Shown: positions 7,921-13,561 of the stretch, piece by piece | Layout of the letters: each line of letters opens with the position of its first letter | Position numbering within the stretch: the first letter of the stretch is position 1 | Origin: DASSWB01 sp035705495 | GTDB lineage: Bacteria > Bacteroidota > Bacteroidia > Flavobacteriales > Flavobacteriaceae | DNA length: 13,561 bases | NCBI GenBank assembly: GCA_035705495.1 | Contig: DASSWB010000087.1 | Coordinates: forward strand, 1 to 13,561 | Reading direction: 5' to 3' | Notes under the pieces: generated by a model | The model's database searches: none | What the model saw: the letters and a program-made list of their open reading frames with translations, nothing else | Told to the model about the DNA's origin: nothing | Position numbers and translations under genes: made by a program

Positions 7921-8834
7921 GCTTTTTTAATAAATCAAAACCTATTCAATTTCTTGTCGTTGGATTGTACATGACAATATTTTATTGTTTTGCGAATTTT
8001 TCCAACATAAACGTAGAGACAGATGTGTTTTGGTATCTTAAAAAATTTGGCGGCTTAATTGTGTTTTTGTCCACAATGATTGTTATTCAATTCTTTATAA
8101 GAAGAAGTGAATTCACAAAAAACCGAACCTACAAAATATTCCTGTTTGCCACATTTACGGCCATGTTTCCGGTGCTTTTACAAAACACGGATTTAATTTT
8201 TGCCAATCTTTTTGTGGTGATGGGTTTACGAAGATTAGTTGAATTAAGAACCTCCAGATTTGTAAAAGAAAAAATCTTCGACGCGGTTTTTTGGATTTGT
8301 ATTGCTTCCTTATTCTCTTTTTGGACCGTTGCATTTATTTTAATTGTTTACTGCGGAATTTTACTTCACGCCGCACAAAATTTCAGACATTGGCTCATAC
8401 CGATTCTCTCTTTTCTTGCCGTGACGCTTCTTGTTAACAGTTTCTATCTACTGATTTTTGATCGGTTTTTTACAATTTCCGATTGGTACCAAAATGCCAA
8501 TTTCGATTTTGCAGCCTATCGAAATTTCGAAATATTAATTCCTGTCAGTTTGTTGTTGGCACTTCTTTTATGGTCGCTACCGTACTTTTTGAACGTTTTA
8601 AGAACCTCTTCCGCCATAGCCAAACCTTCGTTGATTGTCATTTTGTTATATTTGATCACTTCTGTTTTTATTGGTGTTTTTTCATTTCTGAAAAATGGCA
8701 GCGAAGTAATCTACTTTTTGGTTCCGTTGGCAGTGATTGTGGCGACTTATATAAATAAACTTGACGATCAATGGTTCAAAGAAGTTTTATTGGTTTTACT
8801 CTGCCTTCTGCCCTTGCTTTTACTGTTCATTTAG
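7911..8834 (+). CDS. Polytopic inner-membrane protein, DUF6427-like
   Basis: A 307-residue, strongly hydrophobic protein with roughly eight to ten predicted membrane helices, covering about residues 13-31, 47-63, 75-92, 122-152, 161-184, 201-222, 235-258, 263-281 and 291-307. Short basic loops such as IRRSEFTKNRTYK (63-75) and RRLVELRTSR (106-115) separate them. I recognise it as resembling the flavobacterial DUF6427 family, whose function is unknown; it shows no soluble domain or catalytic motif that I can name. The N-terminus MLTSFFNKSKPIQF is typical of that family, and the ATG at 7911 is the first in frame. It ends 67 bases before DUF4254, and the GT9 gene follows that, so a role in envelope glycan or lipid export or assembly is possible but unproven. 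A GT-C-like fold is an alternative worth testing. Confidence 0.8.
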   Translation: MLTSFFNKSKPIQFLVVGLYMTIFYCFANFSNINVETDVFWYLKKFGGLIVFLSTMIVIQFFIRRSEFTKNRTYKIFLFATFTAMFPVLLQNTDLIFANLFVVMGLRRLVELRTSRFVKEKIFDAVFWICIASLFSFWTVAFILIVYCGILLHAAQNFRHWLIPILSFLAVTLLVNSFYLLIFDRFFTISDWYQNANFDFAAYRNFEILIPVSLLLALLLWSLPYFLNVLRTSSAIAKPSLIVILLYLITSVFIGVFSFLKNGSEVIYFLVPLAVIVATYINKLDDQWFKEVLLVLLCLLPLLLLFI

Positions 8835-8857
8835 CAAAGTAGTTGCTTAAAATATAA

Positions 8858-8865
8858 TATCTTTG
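8858..8865 (+). promoter_or_regulatory. Candidate -7 box for the DUF4254-GT9 unit
   Basis: TATCTTTG is an exact match to TAnnTTTG and is the strongest-looking box in this gap. Transcription would start near 8871, giving a leader of about 30 bases to the ATG at 8902. A TTG at 8843-8845 is only 12 bases upstream, too close for a normal -33 element, and no TTTG lies at the expected 19-21 base distance. Only the -7 part is therefore supported. Confidence 0.5.
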
Positions 8866-8901
8866 CCTTAAATTTTTCAATTTAATTTATTACCGCTCAT
8901 T

Positions 8902-9510
8902 ATGTTCACAGATAAAGCAAATCACATTTTTCAGGAAGTAATCACCTATTATCATGATAAAGATGATGTAGATCAAGAATACACAAATCCGTATGAAAAA
9001 GCATCCAATCTTTTGGATCATTTGTTATTTGCAAAATGCTGGATAGACACCGTACAGTGGCATTTGGAAGATATTATTCGTGATCCACAGATTCAGCCCG
9101 AAGAAGCCTTGAAGATTAAACGTCGAATTGATGCTTCAAATCAGGATAGAACCGATATGGTAGAATATATTGACAGTTATTTTTTGGATAAATACAAAGA
9201 GGTAAATGCAAAACCGGACGCAACAATCAATTCTGAAAGTCCGGCTTGGGCAATTGACCGTTTGTCCATTTTGGCACTCAAAATTTACCACATGAACGAA
9301 GAGGCCAATAGAGCAGATGCTTCGCAGGAGCACCAAATGAAATGTCAGGCAAAACTGGATGTTCTTTTAGAGCAAAGGGTCGATTTATCAACCGCGATCA
9401 ATCAATTGCTCAATGATATTGCCGAAGGAAACAAATACATGAAGGTGTACAAACAAATGAAAATGTACAATGACGACGAACTAAATCCTGTGTTGCGCGG
9501 GAAAAAATAA
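8902..9510 (+). CDS. DUF4254 family protein
   Basis: A 202-residue soluble, largely alpha-helical protein of unknown function with no signal peptide, so probably cytoplasmic. Distinctive segments are LLDHLLFAKCWIDTVQWHLE (residues 37-56), IIRDPQI (58-64), KIKRRIDASNQDRTDMVEYID (71-91) and SPAWAIDRLSILALKIYHM (113-131). The tryptophans and the AKCWIDTVQWHLED core fit the DUF4254 family as I remember it. The family is found in Bacteroidota, often beside a GT9 glycosyltransferase, as here (45-base gap, same strand). This association hints at a partner role in LPS or glycolipid core synthesis, but no catalytic residues can be assigned. The ATG at 8902 is the first in-frame start and follows a clear -7 box at 8858-8865. 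Length matches the family. Confidence 0.88.
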   Translation: MFTDKANHIFQEVITYYHDKDDVDQEYTNPYEKASNLLDHLLFAKCWIDTVQWHLEDIIRDPQIQPEEALKIKRRIDASNQDRTDMVEYIDSYFLDKYKEVNAKPDATINSESPAWAIDRLSILALKIYHMNEEANRADASQEHQMKCQAKLDVLLEQRVDLSTAINQLLNDIAEGNKYMKVYKQMKMYNDDELNPVLRGKK

Positions 9511-9555
9511 CCGAAACTTTTTCTGCTTAAAAAATCAACTTCAGATCTGTAGCCT

Positions 9556-10650
9556 GTGCAAAAATCCCCACCATTAACGTCACAAACATCATCTGAAGGG
9601 AATTTTTCACATATACTGGTTATACGACTTTCGGCCATGGGAGACGTGGCAATGACAGTTCCCGTACTCCGGATTTTCACCGCTACCTATCCGCAGATTA
9701 AGGTTACGGTGTTAACCAGAAAGTTCTTTTTCCCGATTTTTAAAAACATCCCCAATGTTTCCCTTTTTGCCGCGGATGTTGAGCAATTGCATCGAGGATT
9801 ATTCGGTTTAAGCAGATTGGCCAAGGAATTAAGAGACATTGAAATTAACGCTGTTGTCGATTTACACAATGTGCTTCGGACGAATGTTTTGAGATCTATT
9901 TTTTATTTCTTCGGAATTCCGGTTAAACAAATTGATAAAGGTCGTGCGGAAAAAAAAGCTTTAATCGATCCCGATAACGGAATTTTTGAACAGCTTAAAA
10001 CAACGCATCAACGTTATGCAGATGTTTTTGCAGAACTTGGTTTTCCAATAGATCTACAAAAGCCTTTGCTTCCACCGAAAAAACTTCAGCTTACAAAAAA
10101 CATATGGGCCGTTACAGGAACCGGAAAAGAAAAGTGGTTGGGGATTGCTCCTTTTGCACAACACGATGCGAAAGCTTATCCTCTGGATTTAATGCTTGAA
10201 GTCATTGAAACATTACAAACAAACAGTGAGATCAAGATTTTTCTTTTTGGTGGTGGAAAAGAAGAAACCGAAATACTGAACAATATCGAGCAGAAATTTT
10301 CCAAAGTAAAAAATGTCGCTGGAAAACTTTCTTTTGAAGAGGAGTTGGCCCTTATTTCAAACTTGGATGCCATGCTTTCCATGGATAGCGGAAATGCACA
10401 TCTGGCAGCTATGTACGGCACTCCGGTTATCACTTTGTGGGGAGTCACCCACCCATTCGCGGGATTTGCAGCCTTTAATCAGCCATGGGAAAATTCCATA
10501 TTTCCCGACTTAACTTTGTATGACAAAATCCCGACTTCCATTTATGGAAATAAGGCTCCAGAAGGTTATGAAGATGTAATGCGCAGCATAAAACCCGAAA
10601 CCGTTGTTGCGAAAATCAACGAAATATTAGGTTTCACGACTTCGGATTAA
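9556..10650 (+). CDS. Glycosyltransferase family 9 (heptosyltransferase-like)
   Basis: A 364-residue GT-B enzyme of the WaaC/WaaF family, which transfers heptose or a related sugar to the LPS inner core at the cytoplasmic face. The N-terminal domain shows HILVIRLSAMGDVAMTVPVL (residues 19-38) with the conserved Asp at D30. The C-terminal donor domain has GIAPFAQHDAKAYP (196-209), IFLFGGGKEE (228-237), VAGKLSFEEE (254-263) and the diagnostic MDSGNAHLAAMYGTP (276-290) followed by LWGVTHP (294-300). A stop codon at 9550-9552 is in frame just upstream, so the GTG at 9556 is the most upstream start; it gives an 18-residue low-complexity leader before the first strand. The next ATG (residue 28) would remove the ILVIRL strand. 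It is probably co-transcribed with DUF4254 and ends at a hairpin terminator. Confidence 0.9.
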   Translation: MQKSPPLTSQTSSEGNFSHILVIRLSAMGDVAMTVPVLRIFTATYPQIKVTVLTRKFFFPIFKNIPNVSLFAADVEQLHRGLFGLSRLAKELRDIEINAVVDLHNVLRTNVLRSIFYFFGIPVKQIDKGRAEKKALIDPDNGIFEQLKTTHQRYADVFAELGFPIDLQKPLLPPKKLQLTKNIWAVTGTGKEKWLGIAPFAQHDAKAYPLDLMLEVIETLQTNSEIKIFLFGGGKEETEILNNIEQKFSKVKNVAGKLSFEEELALISNLDAMLSMDSGNAHLAAMYGTPVITLWGVTHPFAGFAAFNQPWENSIFPDLTLYDKIPTSIYGNKAPEGYEDVMRSIKPETVVAKINEILGFTTSD

Positions 10651-10664
10651 ATTTTTGGAAATAA

Positions 10665-10697
10665 AAAAACAGCTGCAAGAGAACTACAGCTGTTTTT
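10665..10697. terminator. Bidirectional hairpin terminator between GT9 and the OmpH-like gene
   Basis: An 11-bp perfect inverted repeat (AAAAACAGCTG at 10665-10675 with CAGCTGTTTTT at 10687-10697) encloses an 11-base loop. The A run on the left and T run on the right give a U tract in both directions. It lies 15 bases past the GT9 stop and 23 bases past the stop of the convergent OmpH-like gene, the position expected for a shared intrinsic terminator. A weaker AT-only inverted repeat (10709-10727) overlaps the end of the OmpH-like gene. Confidence 0.8.
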
Positions 10698-10719
10698 AAA
10701 AAATTTTCAAGAATAAAAT

Positions 10720-11235
10720 TTATTCTTCCTTTTTATAGGCTTCGTTAAGTTTTGTCAAAATTTCCTCGGTGATGTCCAATCCCTCTTCCGCATACATGAT
10801 ATTGGCAGTTTCGTTGGAACCAAAAATATAAGTGTAATTATTTTCCTCACCGTATTCCTTCACGTATTTTTTTACTTTTGAAATAAGCGAATCCACAATT
10901 ACCTCGCTCTCCGCCCTAAGTTCACCTGAACGGTTTTGTTGCTGTTGTTGCAATTGTTGTTGTAGCTGCATTAATTCAGCCTCGGCTTGTTGCCTTTCGG
11001 CCTGGGACATTTCAGCCATTTTTGATTGATATTTCTGAACCTCAACTTGGAAACCCATTCCAATAGAATCCAACGATTGCCTAAGCGTAGTGGATTTCTT
11101 TTCAAACTCAGCTTCAATATCTTTCATTTCCTGATAATCCTGAATTAATTTCGTTGTATCTACATAAGCAGTTTTCTGCTTGTCGCAACTTACCAACGTT
11201 GCGACAGCGATTAAAACAAATAATATTTTTTTCAT
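10720..11235 (-). CDS. OmpH/Skp-like periplasmic lipoprotein
   Basis: A 171-residue homologue of the periplasmic chaperone Skp (OmpH family, PF03938), which holds unfolded outer-membrane proteins. The N-terminus MKKILFVLIAVATLVSCDKQ is a lipoprotein signal, with lipobox LVSC and lipidated Cys at residue 17, so the mature protein should be membrane-anchored rather than free. The typical start of the mature domain, AYVDTTKLIQDYQEM, is at 23-37. A long coiled coil (about 35-130) carries a Gln-rich stretch (90-100). YTYIFG (134-139) and GLDITEEIL (152-160) form the conserved C-terminal body element. The ATG at 11235 is chosen over the in-frame TTG at 11262 because it gives a proper signal peptide, and because a -7 box overlaps 11262. 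A plain Skp function is inferred; the anchor makes this a variant seen in Bacteroidota. Confidence 0.87.
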   Translation of the reverse strand: MKKILFVLIAVATLVSCDKQKTAYVDTTKLIQDYQEMKDIEAEFEKKSTTLRQSLDSIGMGFQVEVQKYQSKMAEMSQAERQQAEAELMQLQQQLQQQQQNRSGELRAESEVIVDSLISKVKKYVKEYGEENNYTYIFGSNETANIMYAEEGLDITEEILTKLNEAYKKEE

Positions 11236-11259
11236 TTTGGGTTTTTTTAAAATCGAAAA

Positions 11260-11291
11260 CAAAAGTAACCAAATAAGTTTATCCCGAGCAA
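11260..11291 (-). promoter_or_regulatory. Candidate promoter for the OmpH-like gene
   Basis: On the minus strand, TACTTTTG (forward 11260-11267) is an exact TAnnTTTG -7 box, with TTG (forward 11289-11291) as the -33 element 21 bases upstream. The start of transcription would be near 11254, leaving a short leader of about 18 bases before the ATG at 11235. This separates the OmpH-like gene from the upstream methyltransferase as its own unit. Confidence 0.5.
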
Positions 11292-11449
11292 CAGCAACAA
11301 AAATTTAAAACATAAAGAAATTCTATGCTTATCTGAATTCATATTGAACCCTTCTATTAAAAATTACTCATATAATTTCATTGCACAGCCGAAAAGCCCA
11401 AAAGAAAGACCAGAAGTTCCTCTTGCAAGAAAAGATTCTTTAAACAGCC
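11292..11449. other. Gap between the OmpH-like gene and the methyltransferase
   Basis: No complete gene is visible here. On the minus strand, a frame different from the methyltransferase stays open from about 11516 to a stop at 11364-11366 and reads protein-like at its end (LFKESFLARGTSGLSFGLFG, then C-A-M-K-L-Y-E). It has no suitable start codon, so it is at most a remnant or an alternative C-terminus. A 10-bp palindrome, TCTTGCAAGA, sits at 11421-11430. No convincing terminator for the methyltransferase was found. Confidence 0.35.
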
Positions 11450-12355
11450 TTAAAATGATGTTTTTGAAGAAGCGGATAAGAAATATACTTTGGAAGAGTA
11501 TTCGTTGTTCCTTTTTGCCTTAAAATTGGAAACGAAAGCAATTTTTAGCGCCGAAAAAATATTCTTGCGTCCGGTTTTATATTTTTCGGAAAGTAAGGAT
11601 ACATAATAAGCATCAAAAACAAGAGGTAAGGTTTTTCTTACAATCAGATCATATTCAGAAAAAATCCTTCTTATTGAAGTTTCTGAAAAATGCCAAAAAT
11701 GTCGAGGAACATCGTAGGCTGCCCAAAATTGTTTATAATGTTCCGCATCATAACTTTTAAAATTGGGAACTGCGATTATTAAAAGTCCATTGCTTTTAAG
11801 CAGCCTTTTCAATTCAATAATTTGATCCTCCAGATTTGGAACATGCTCCAAAACATGCCAAAGTGTAATCACATCAAAAGAATGATCAGGAAAACACTTT
11901 GAATCGGGAAAAAATTCAATTCCCTTTTTTTTCGCCAAGAGCTTGGCTTCATTATTTGGTTCGACACCTTTTACCTTCCATCCCCTTTTTTTTGCAGCTA
12001 ACAAAAAATCGCCTGTTCCGGCACCAATATCCAATAAATGACCTTTATCTGGTTTTTCTGATTCAATCCAACCCAACTTTTTTTTCAGCATCAAAGATTT
12101 TACCCATTGATAAGATTTTTCAAACCAGGTTTTTTTGGAATCCGTATGCGAAATATAATTTTCTGATTTGTAATAACCAGAAATTCTATTCATTTCTGGC
12201 TGCGGAAAAGTGACCAACATATCATATTGATCATGAGTTCGCAATTCAAATTCTTCACCCGAAACACTAAAATCCCTTAGCTTCAAAATCGAGTGATTGG
12301 TATTATTTGGTTTTGGATTTTTCAATTTTAAAATAATCTGTTCCACGTGGAACAT
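11450..12355 (-). CDS. Class I SAM-dependent methyltransferase
   Basis: A 301-residue cytosolic methyltransferase of unknown substrate. The Rossmann-like SAM domain (about 100-240) shows motif I LLDIGAGTGDF (107-117), the acidic ribose-binding VEPN (131-134), FDVITLWHVLEHV (160-172) and LLKSNGLLIIAVPN (185-198). The later PRHFWHFSE (217-225) is typical of the methyltransferase type found with polysaccharide and lipid genes. The N-terminal 25-90 region (FSVSGEEFEL, then YYKSENYISHTDSKK) is a family-specific extension. The ATG at 12355 is the only ATG before residue 46 and lies 6 bases after mnmG, so the two are probably co-transcribed. Codons 1-6 (MFHVEQ) are formed by the parS-like palindrome at 12339-12354, so the first residues may reflect a DNA site rather than protein function; GTG (codon 4) or TTG (codon 11) are alternative starts. 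Confidence 0.88.
   Translation of the reverse strand: MFHVEQIILKLKNPKPNNTNHSILKLRDFSVSGEEFELRTHDQYDMLVTFPQPEMNRISGYYKSENYISHTDSKKTWFEKSYQWVKSLMLKKKLGWIESEKPDKGHLLDIGAGTGDFLLAAKKRGWKVKGVEPNNEAKLLAKKKGIEFFPDSKCFPDHSFDVITLWHVLEHVPNLEDQIIELKRLLKSNGLLIIAVPNFKSYDAEHYKQFWAAYDVPRHFWHFSETSIRRIFSEYDLIVRKTLPLVFDAYYVSLLSEKYKTGRKNIFSALKIAFVSNFKAKRNNEYSSKVYFLSASSKTSF
12339..12354. other. parS-like centromere site (ParB binding)
   Basis: TGTTCCACGTGGAACA is a perfect 16-bp palindrome. It matches the general bacterial parS consensus TGTTTCACGTGAAACA except for one symmetric base change, and as I recall equals the form described for Pseudomonas. It covers bases 2-17 of the methyltransferase gene, immediately after mnmG (gidA), a gene that sits near the origin and near parAB in many bacteria. 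ParB would bind and spread from it in chromosome segregation. parA and parB are not in the window, so the assignment rests on sequence identity. Confidence 0.75.
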
Positions 12356-12361
12356 TAAAAA

Positions 12362-13561
12362 TTATCTACCCATGTAAACGAGAAGCACCGAAATATCACT
12401 CGGACTCACACCGCTTATTCTTGAGGCTTGGGAAACTGATGTCGGCTGAATTTTATTTAATTTTTCACGTGCTTCAAATGACATGGATTTGATATTGGAA
12501 TAATCAAACGACTTCGGAATTTTTACATCTTCCAGTCGGTGCAATTTATCCGCGTTATTTTTTTCCTTCTCAATATATCCCGAATATTTTACTTGAATTT
12601 CGGTTTGCTCCAGCATTTCATCATCCAATTCATTTTTTAAAATATATTCCTTTACTCCCGGGAATTCTTTGATATCTTCCATTGAAATATTAGGTCGCGC
12701 AAAAACTTTGAACATTTTATCGCTCTGTTTCATTTCGGCGGAATTGTTCTTCGTCAAAACCTTATTCGCAAATTCTGGAGCCACACTTGTATCTTTCAAA
12801 AAGCGCACAAAATCAAAAGATTTTTCTTTCTTGGCTTCCATTCGTTGCATACGTTTTTCCGAAGCCAAGCCAATCCTAAATGACTTTTCCGTCAACCTGA
12901 AATCGGCATTATCTTGTCTTAAAAGCGTTCTATATTCGGCACGGGAAGTGAACATACGGTAAGGTTCTTCGGTTCCTTTTGTAATCAAATCATCAATCAA
13001 AACGCCAATATAAGCTTCATCTCTTTTCAATAAAAAGGCTTCCCTTTCCTGTACTTTTAAAGCAGCATTTATTCCCGCCATCAGCCCTTGAGCTGCAGCC
13101 TCTTCATAACCCGTAGTTCCATTAATCTGACCGGCAAAATATAAACCTTCAACCAATTTTGTTTCTAAGGTATGTTGCAACTGTGTTGGCGGAAAATAAT
13201 CGTATTCTATTGCATAACCGGGTCTGAAAAATTTCACATTTTCAAATCCTGCAACCGATCTTAAAGCTTTAAACTGTACATCTTCCGGTAGCGAAGTTGA
13301 AAATCCGTTCACATAAAATTCGACCGTATTCCATCCTTCAGGCTCAACAAAAAGTTGATGCCGATCCTTATCCGCAAAACGATTAATTTTATCTTCAATC
13401 GACGGACAATACCTCGGACCCAAACTTTTAATCCGACCATTGAACATTGGAGAGCGATCAAATCCTTCGCGCAAAATATCATGAACTTCCAACGAAGTGT
13501 AAGACATATAACATGATCGTTGTTCCTTTAAGGGTTGTGTAACATCCAAAAAAGAAAATTT
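12362..13561 (-). CDS. mnmG: tRNA uridine-5-carboxymethylaminomethyl modification enzyme, C-terminal part
   Basis: The C-terminal 399 residues of MnmG (GidA), the FAD-dependent partner of MnmE that makes the cmnm5 modification at U34 of certain tRNAs. The frame stays open to the window edge, so the N-terminal FAD-binding third is outside; full length is normally about 620 residues. Nearly invariant stretches are visible: QRSCYMSYT with the conserved cysteine, DRSPMFNGRIKSLGPRYCPS, IEDKINRFADK, EPEGWNTVEFYVNG, SLPEDVQ, RPGYAIEYDYFPP, LYFAGQINGTTGYEEAAAQG and GVLIDDLITKGTEEPYRMFT, then SRAEYR. The C-terminal helical domain for tRNA/MnmE contact ends with SPSDISVLLVYMGR. The methyltransferase begins 6 bases after the stop. 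The gene appears intact as far as seen. Confidence 0.96.
   Translation of the reverse strand, partial: KFSFLDVTQPLKEQRSCYMSYTSLEVHDILREGFDRSPMFNGRIKSLGPRYCPSIEDKINRFADKDRHQLFVEPEGWNTVEFYVNGFSTSLPEDVQFKALRSVAGFENVKFFRPGYAIEYDYFPPTQLQHTLETKLVEGLYFAGQINGTTGYEEAAAQGLMAGINAALKVQEREAFLLKRDEAYIGVLIDDLITKGTEEPYRMFTSRAEYRTLLRQDNADFRLTEKSFRIGLASEKRMQRMEAKKEKSFDFVRFLKDTSVAPEFANKVLTKNNSAEMKQSDKMFKVFARPNISMEDIKEFPGVKEYILKNELDDEMLEQTEIQVKYSGYIEKEKNNADKLHRLEDVKIPKSFDYSNIKSMSFEAREKLNKIQPTSVSQASRISGVSPSDISVLLVYMGR

Noticed and set aside
9402..9680. Minus-strand open frame of 92 codons over the DUF4254-GT9 junction
   Set aside because: It is antisense to two well-supported genes, has no recognisable motifs and a composition typical of a shadow frame.
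10709..10727. AT-only inverted repeat AAGAATA...TATTCTT as a second terminator
   Set aside because: The stem has a single G-C pair and overlaps the OmpH-like stop codon. The adjacent 11-bp hairpin at 10665-10697 explains termination better.
10935..10975. Short repeat array of TTG/CTG units
   Set aside because: It is the coding sequence for the Gln-rich part of the OmpH-like coiled coil, not an independent repeat element or CRISPR.
11899..12213. Plus-strand open frame of 104 codons inside the methyltransferase
   Set aside because: Antisense to a clear SAM-binding domain; Phe/Leu-rich content is the usual result of reading Lys/Glu-rich coding DNA backwards.
12461..12476. Second parS-like site (TTTTTCACGTGCTTCA) in the 3' part of mnmG
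   Set aside because: Only 12 of 16 bases fit the consensus and one arm is lost, and the bases are explained by mnmG coding sequence. It could be a weak half-site, but it is not supported without binding data.

Overview
The window looks like chromosomal DNA of a member of the Bacteroidota, most likely a Flavobacteriaceae bacterium. The basis is AT-rich sequence, start codons without clear Shine-Dalgarno sites, several TAnnTTTG-type -7 boxes, and small families (DUF6341, DUF6427, DUF4254) that I associate with Flavobacteriia. I cannot name a genus. Two genes run off the edges: an O-antigen ligase/polymerase on the left and mnmG on the right. No tRNA, rRNA, CRISPR array or insertion sequence was seen, and no gene-free stretch exceeds about 215 bases.

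Layout. (1) Bases 1-5011, plus strand, are the end of a surface-polysaccharide operon with overlaps or gaps of only a few bases: Wzy/WaaL-like ligase or polymerase (partial), GT4 glycosyltransferase, UDP-glucuronate decarboxylase (UXS family), polyprenyl-phosphate sugar-phosphate transferase, and GT2 glycosyltransferase. Together they would make UDP-xylose, load the first sugar on the lipid carrier, extend the repeat unit and polymerise or ligate it. (2) A CapK/PaaK-like adenylating enzyme lies on the minus strand, its 3' end overlapping the GT2 gene. (3) purD (purine synthesis) follows on the plus strand. (4) A small membrane protein (DUF6341, minus) is divergent from a polytopic membrane protein (DUF6427), followed by DUF4254 and a GT9 heptosyltransferase-like gene (plus). 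(5) A bidirectional hairpin terminator separates GT9 from a convergent minus-strand group: a Skp/OmpH-like lipoprotein with its own promoter, a SAM-dependent methyltransferase, and mnmG.

Most of the gene content is ordinary. The most notable non-genic signal is a perfect 16-bp palindrome, TGTTCCACGTGGAACA (12339-12354), which matches the ParB-binding parS centromere motif. It lies across the first codons of the methyltransferase, just after mnmG, and suggests a chromosome-partitioning site and an origin-proximal location. A second point of interest is the block of uncharacterised envelope-type genes (DUF6341, DUF6427, DUF4254) beside the GT9 gene.
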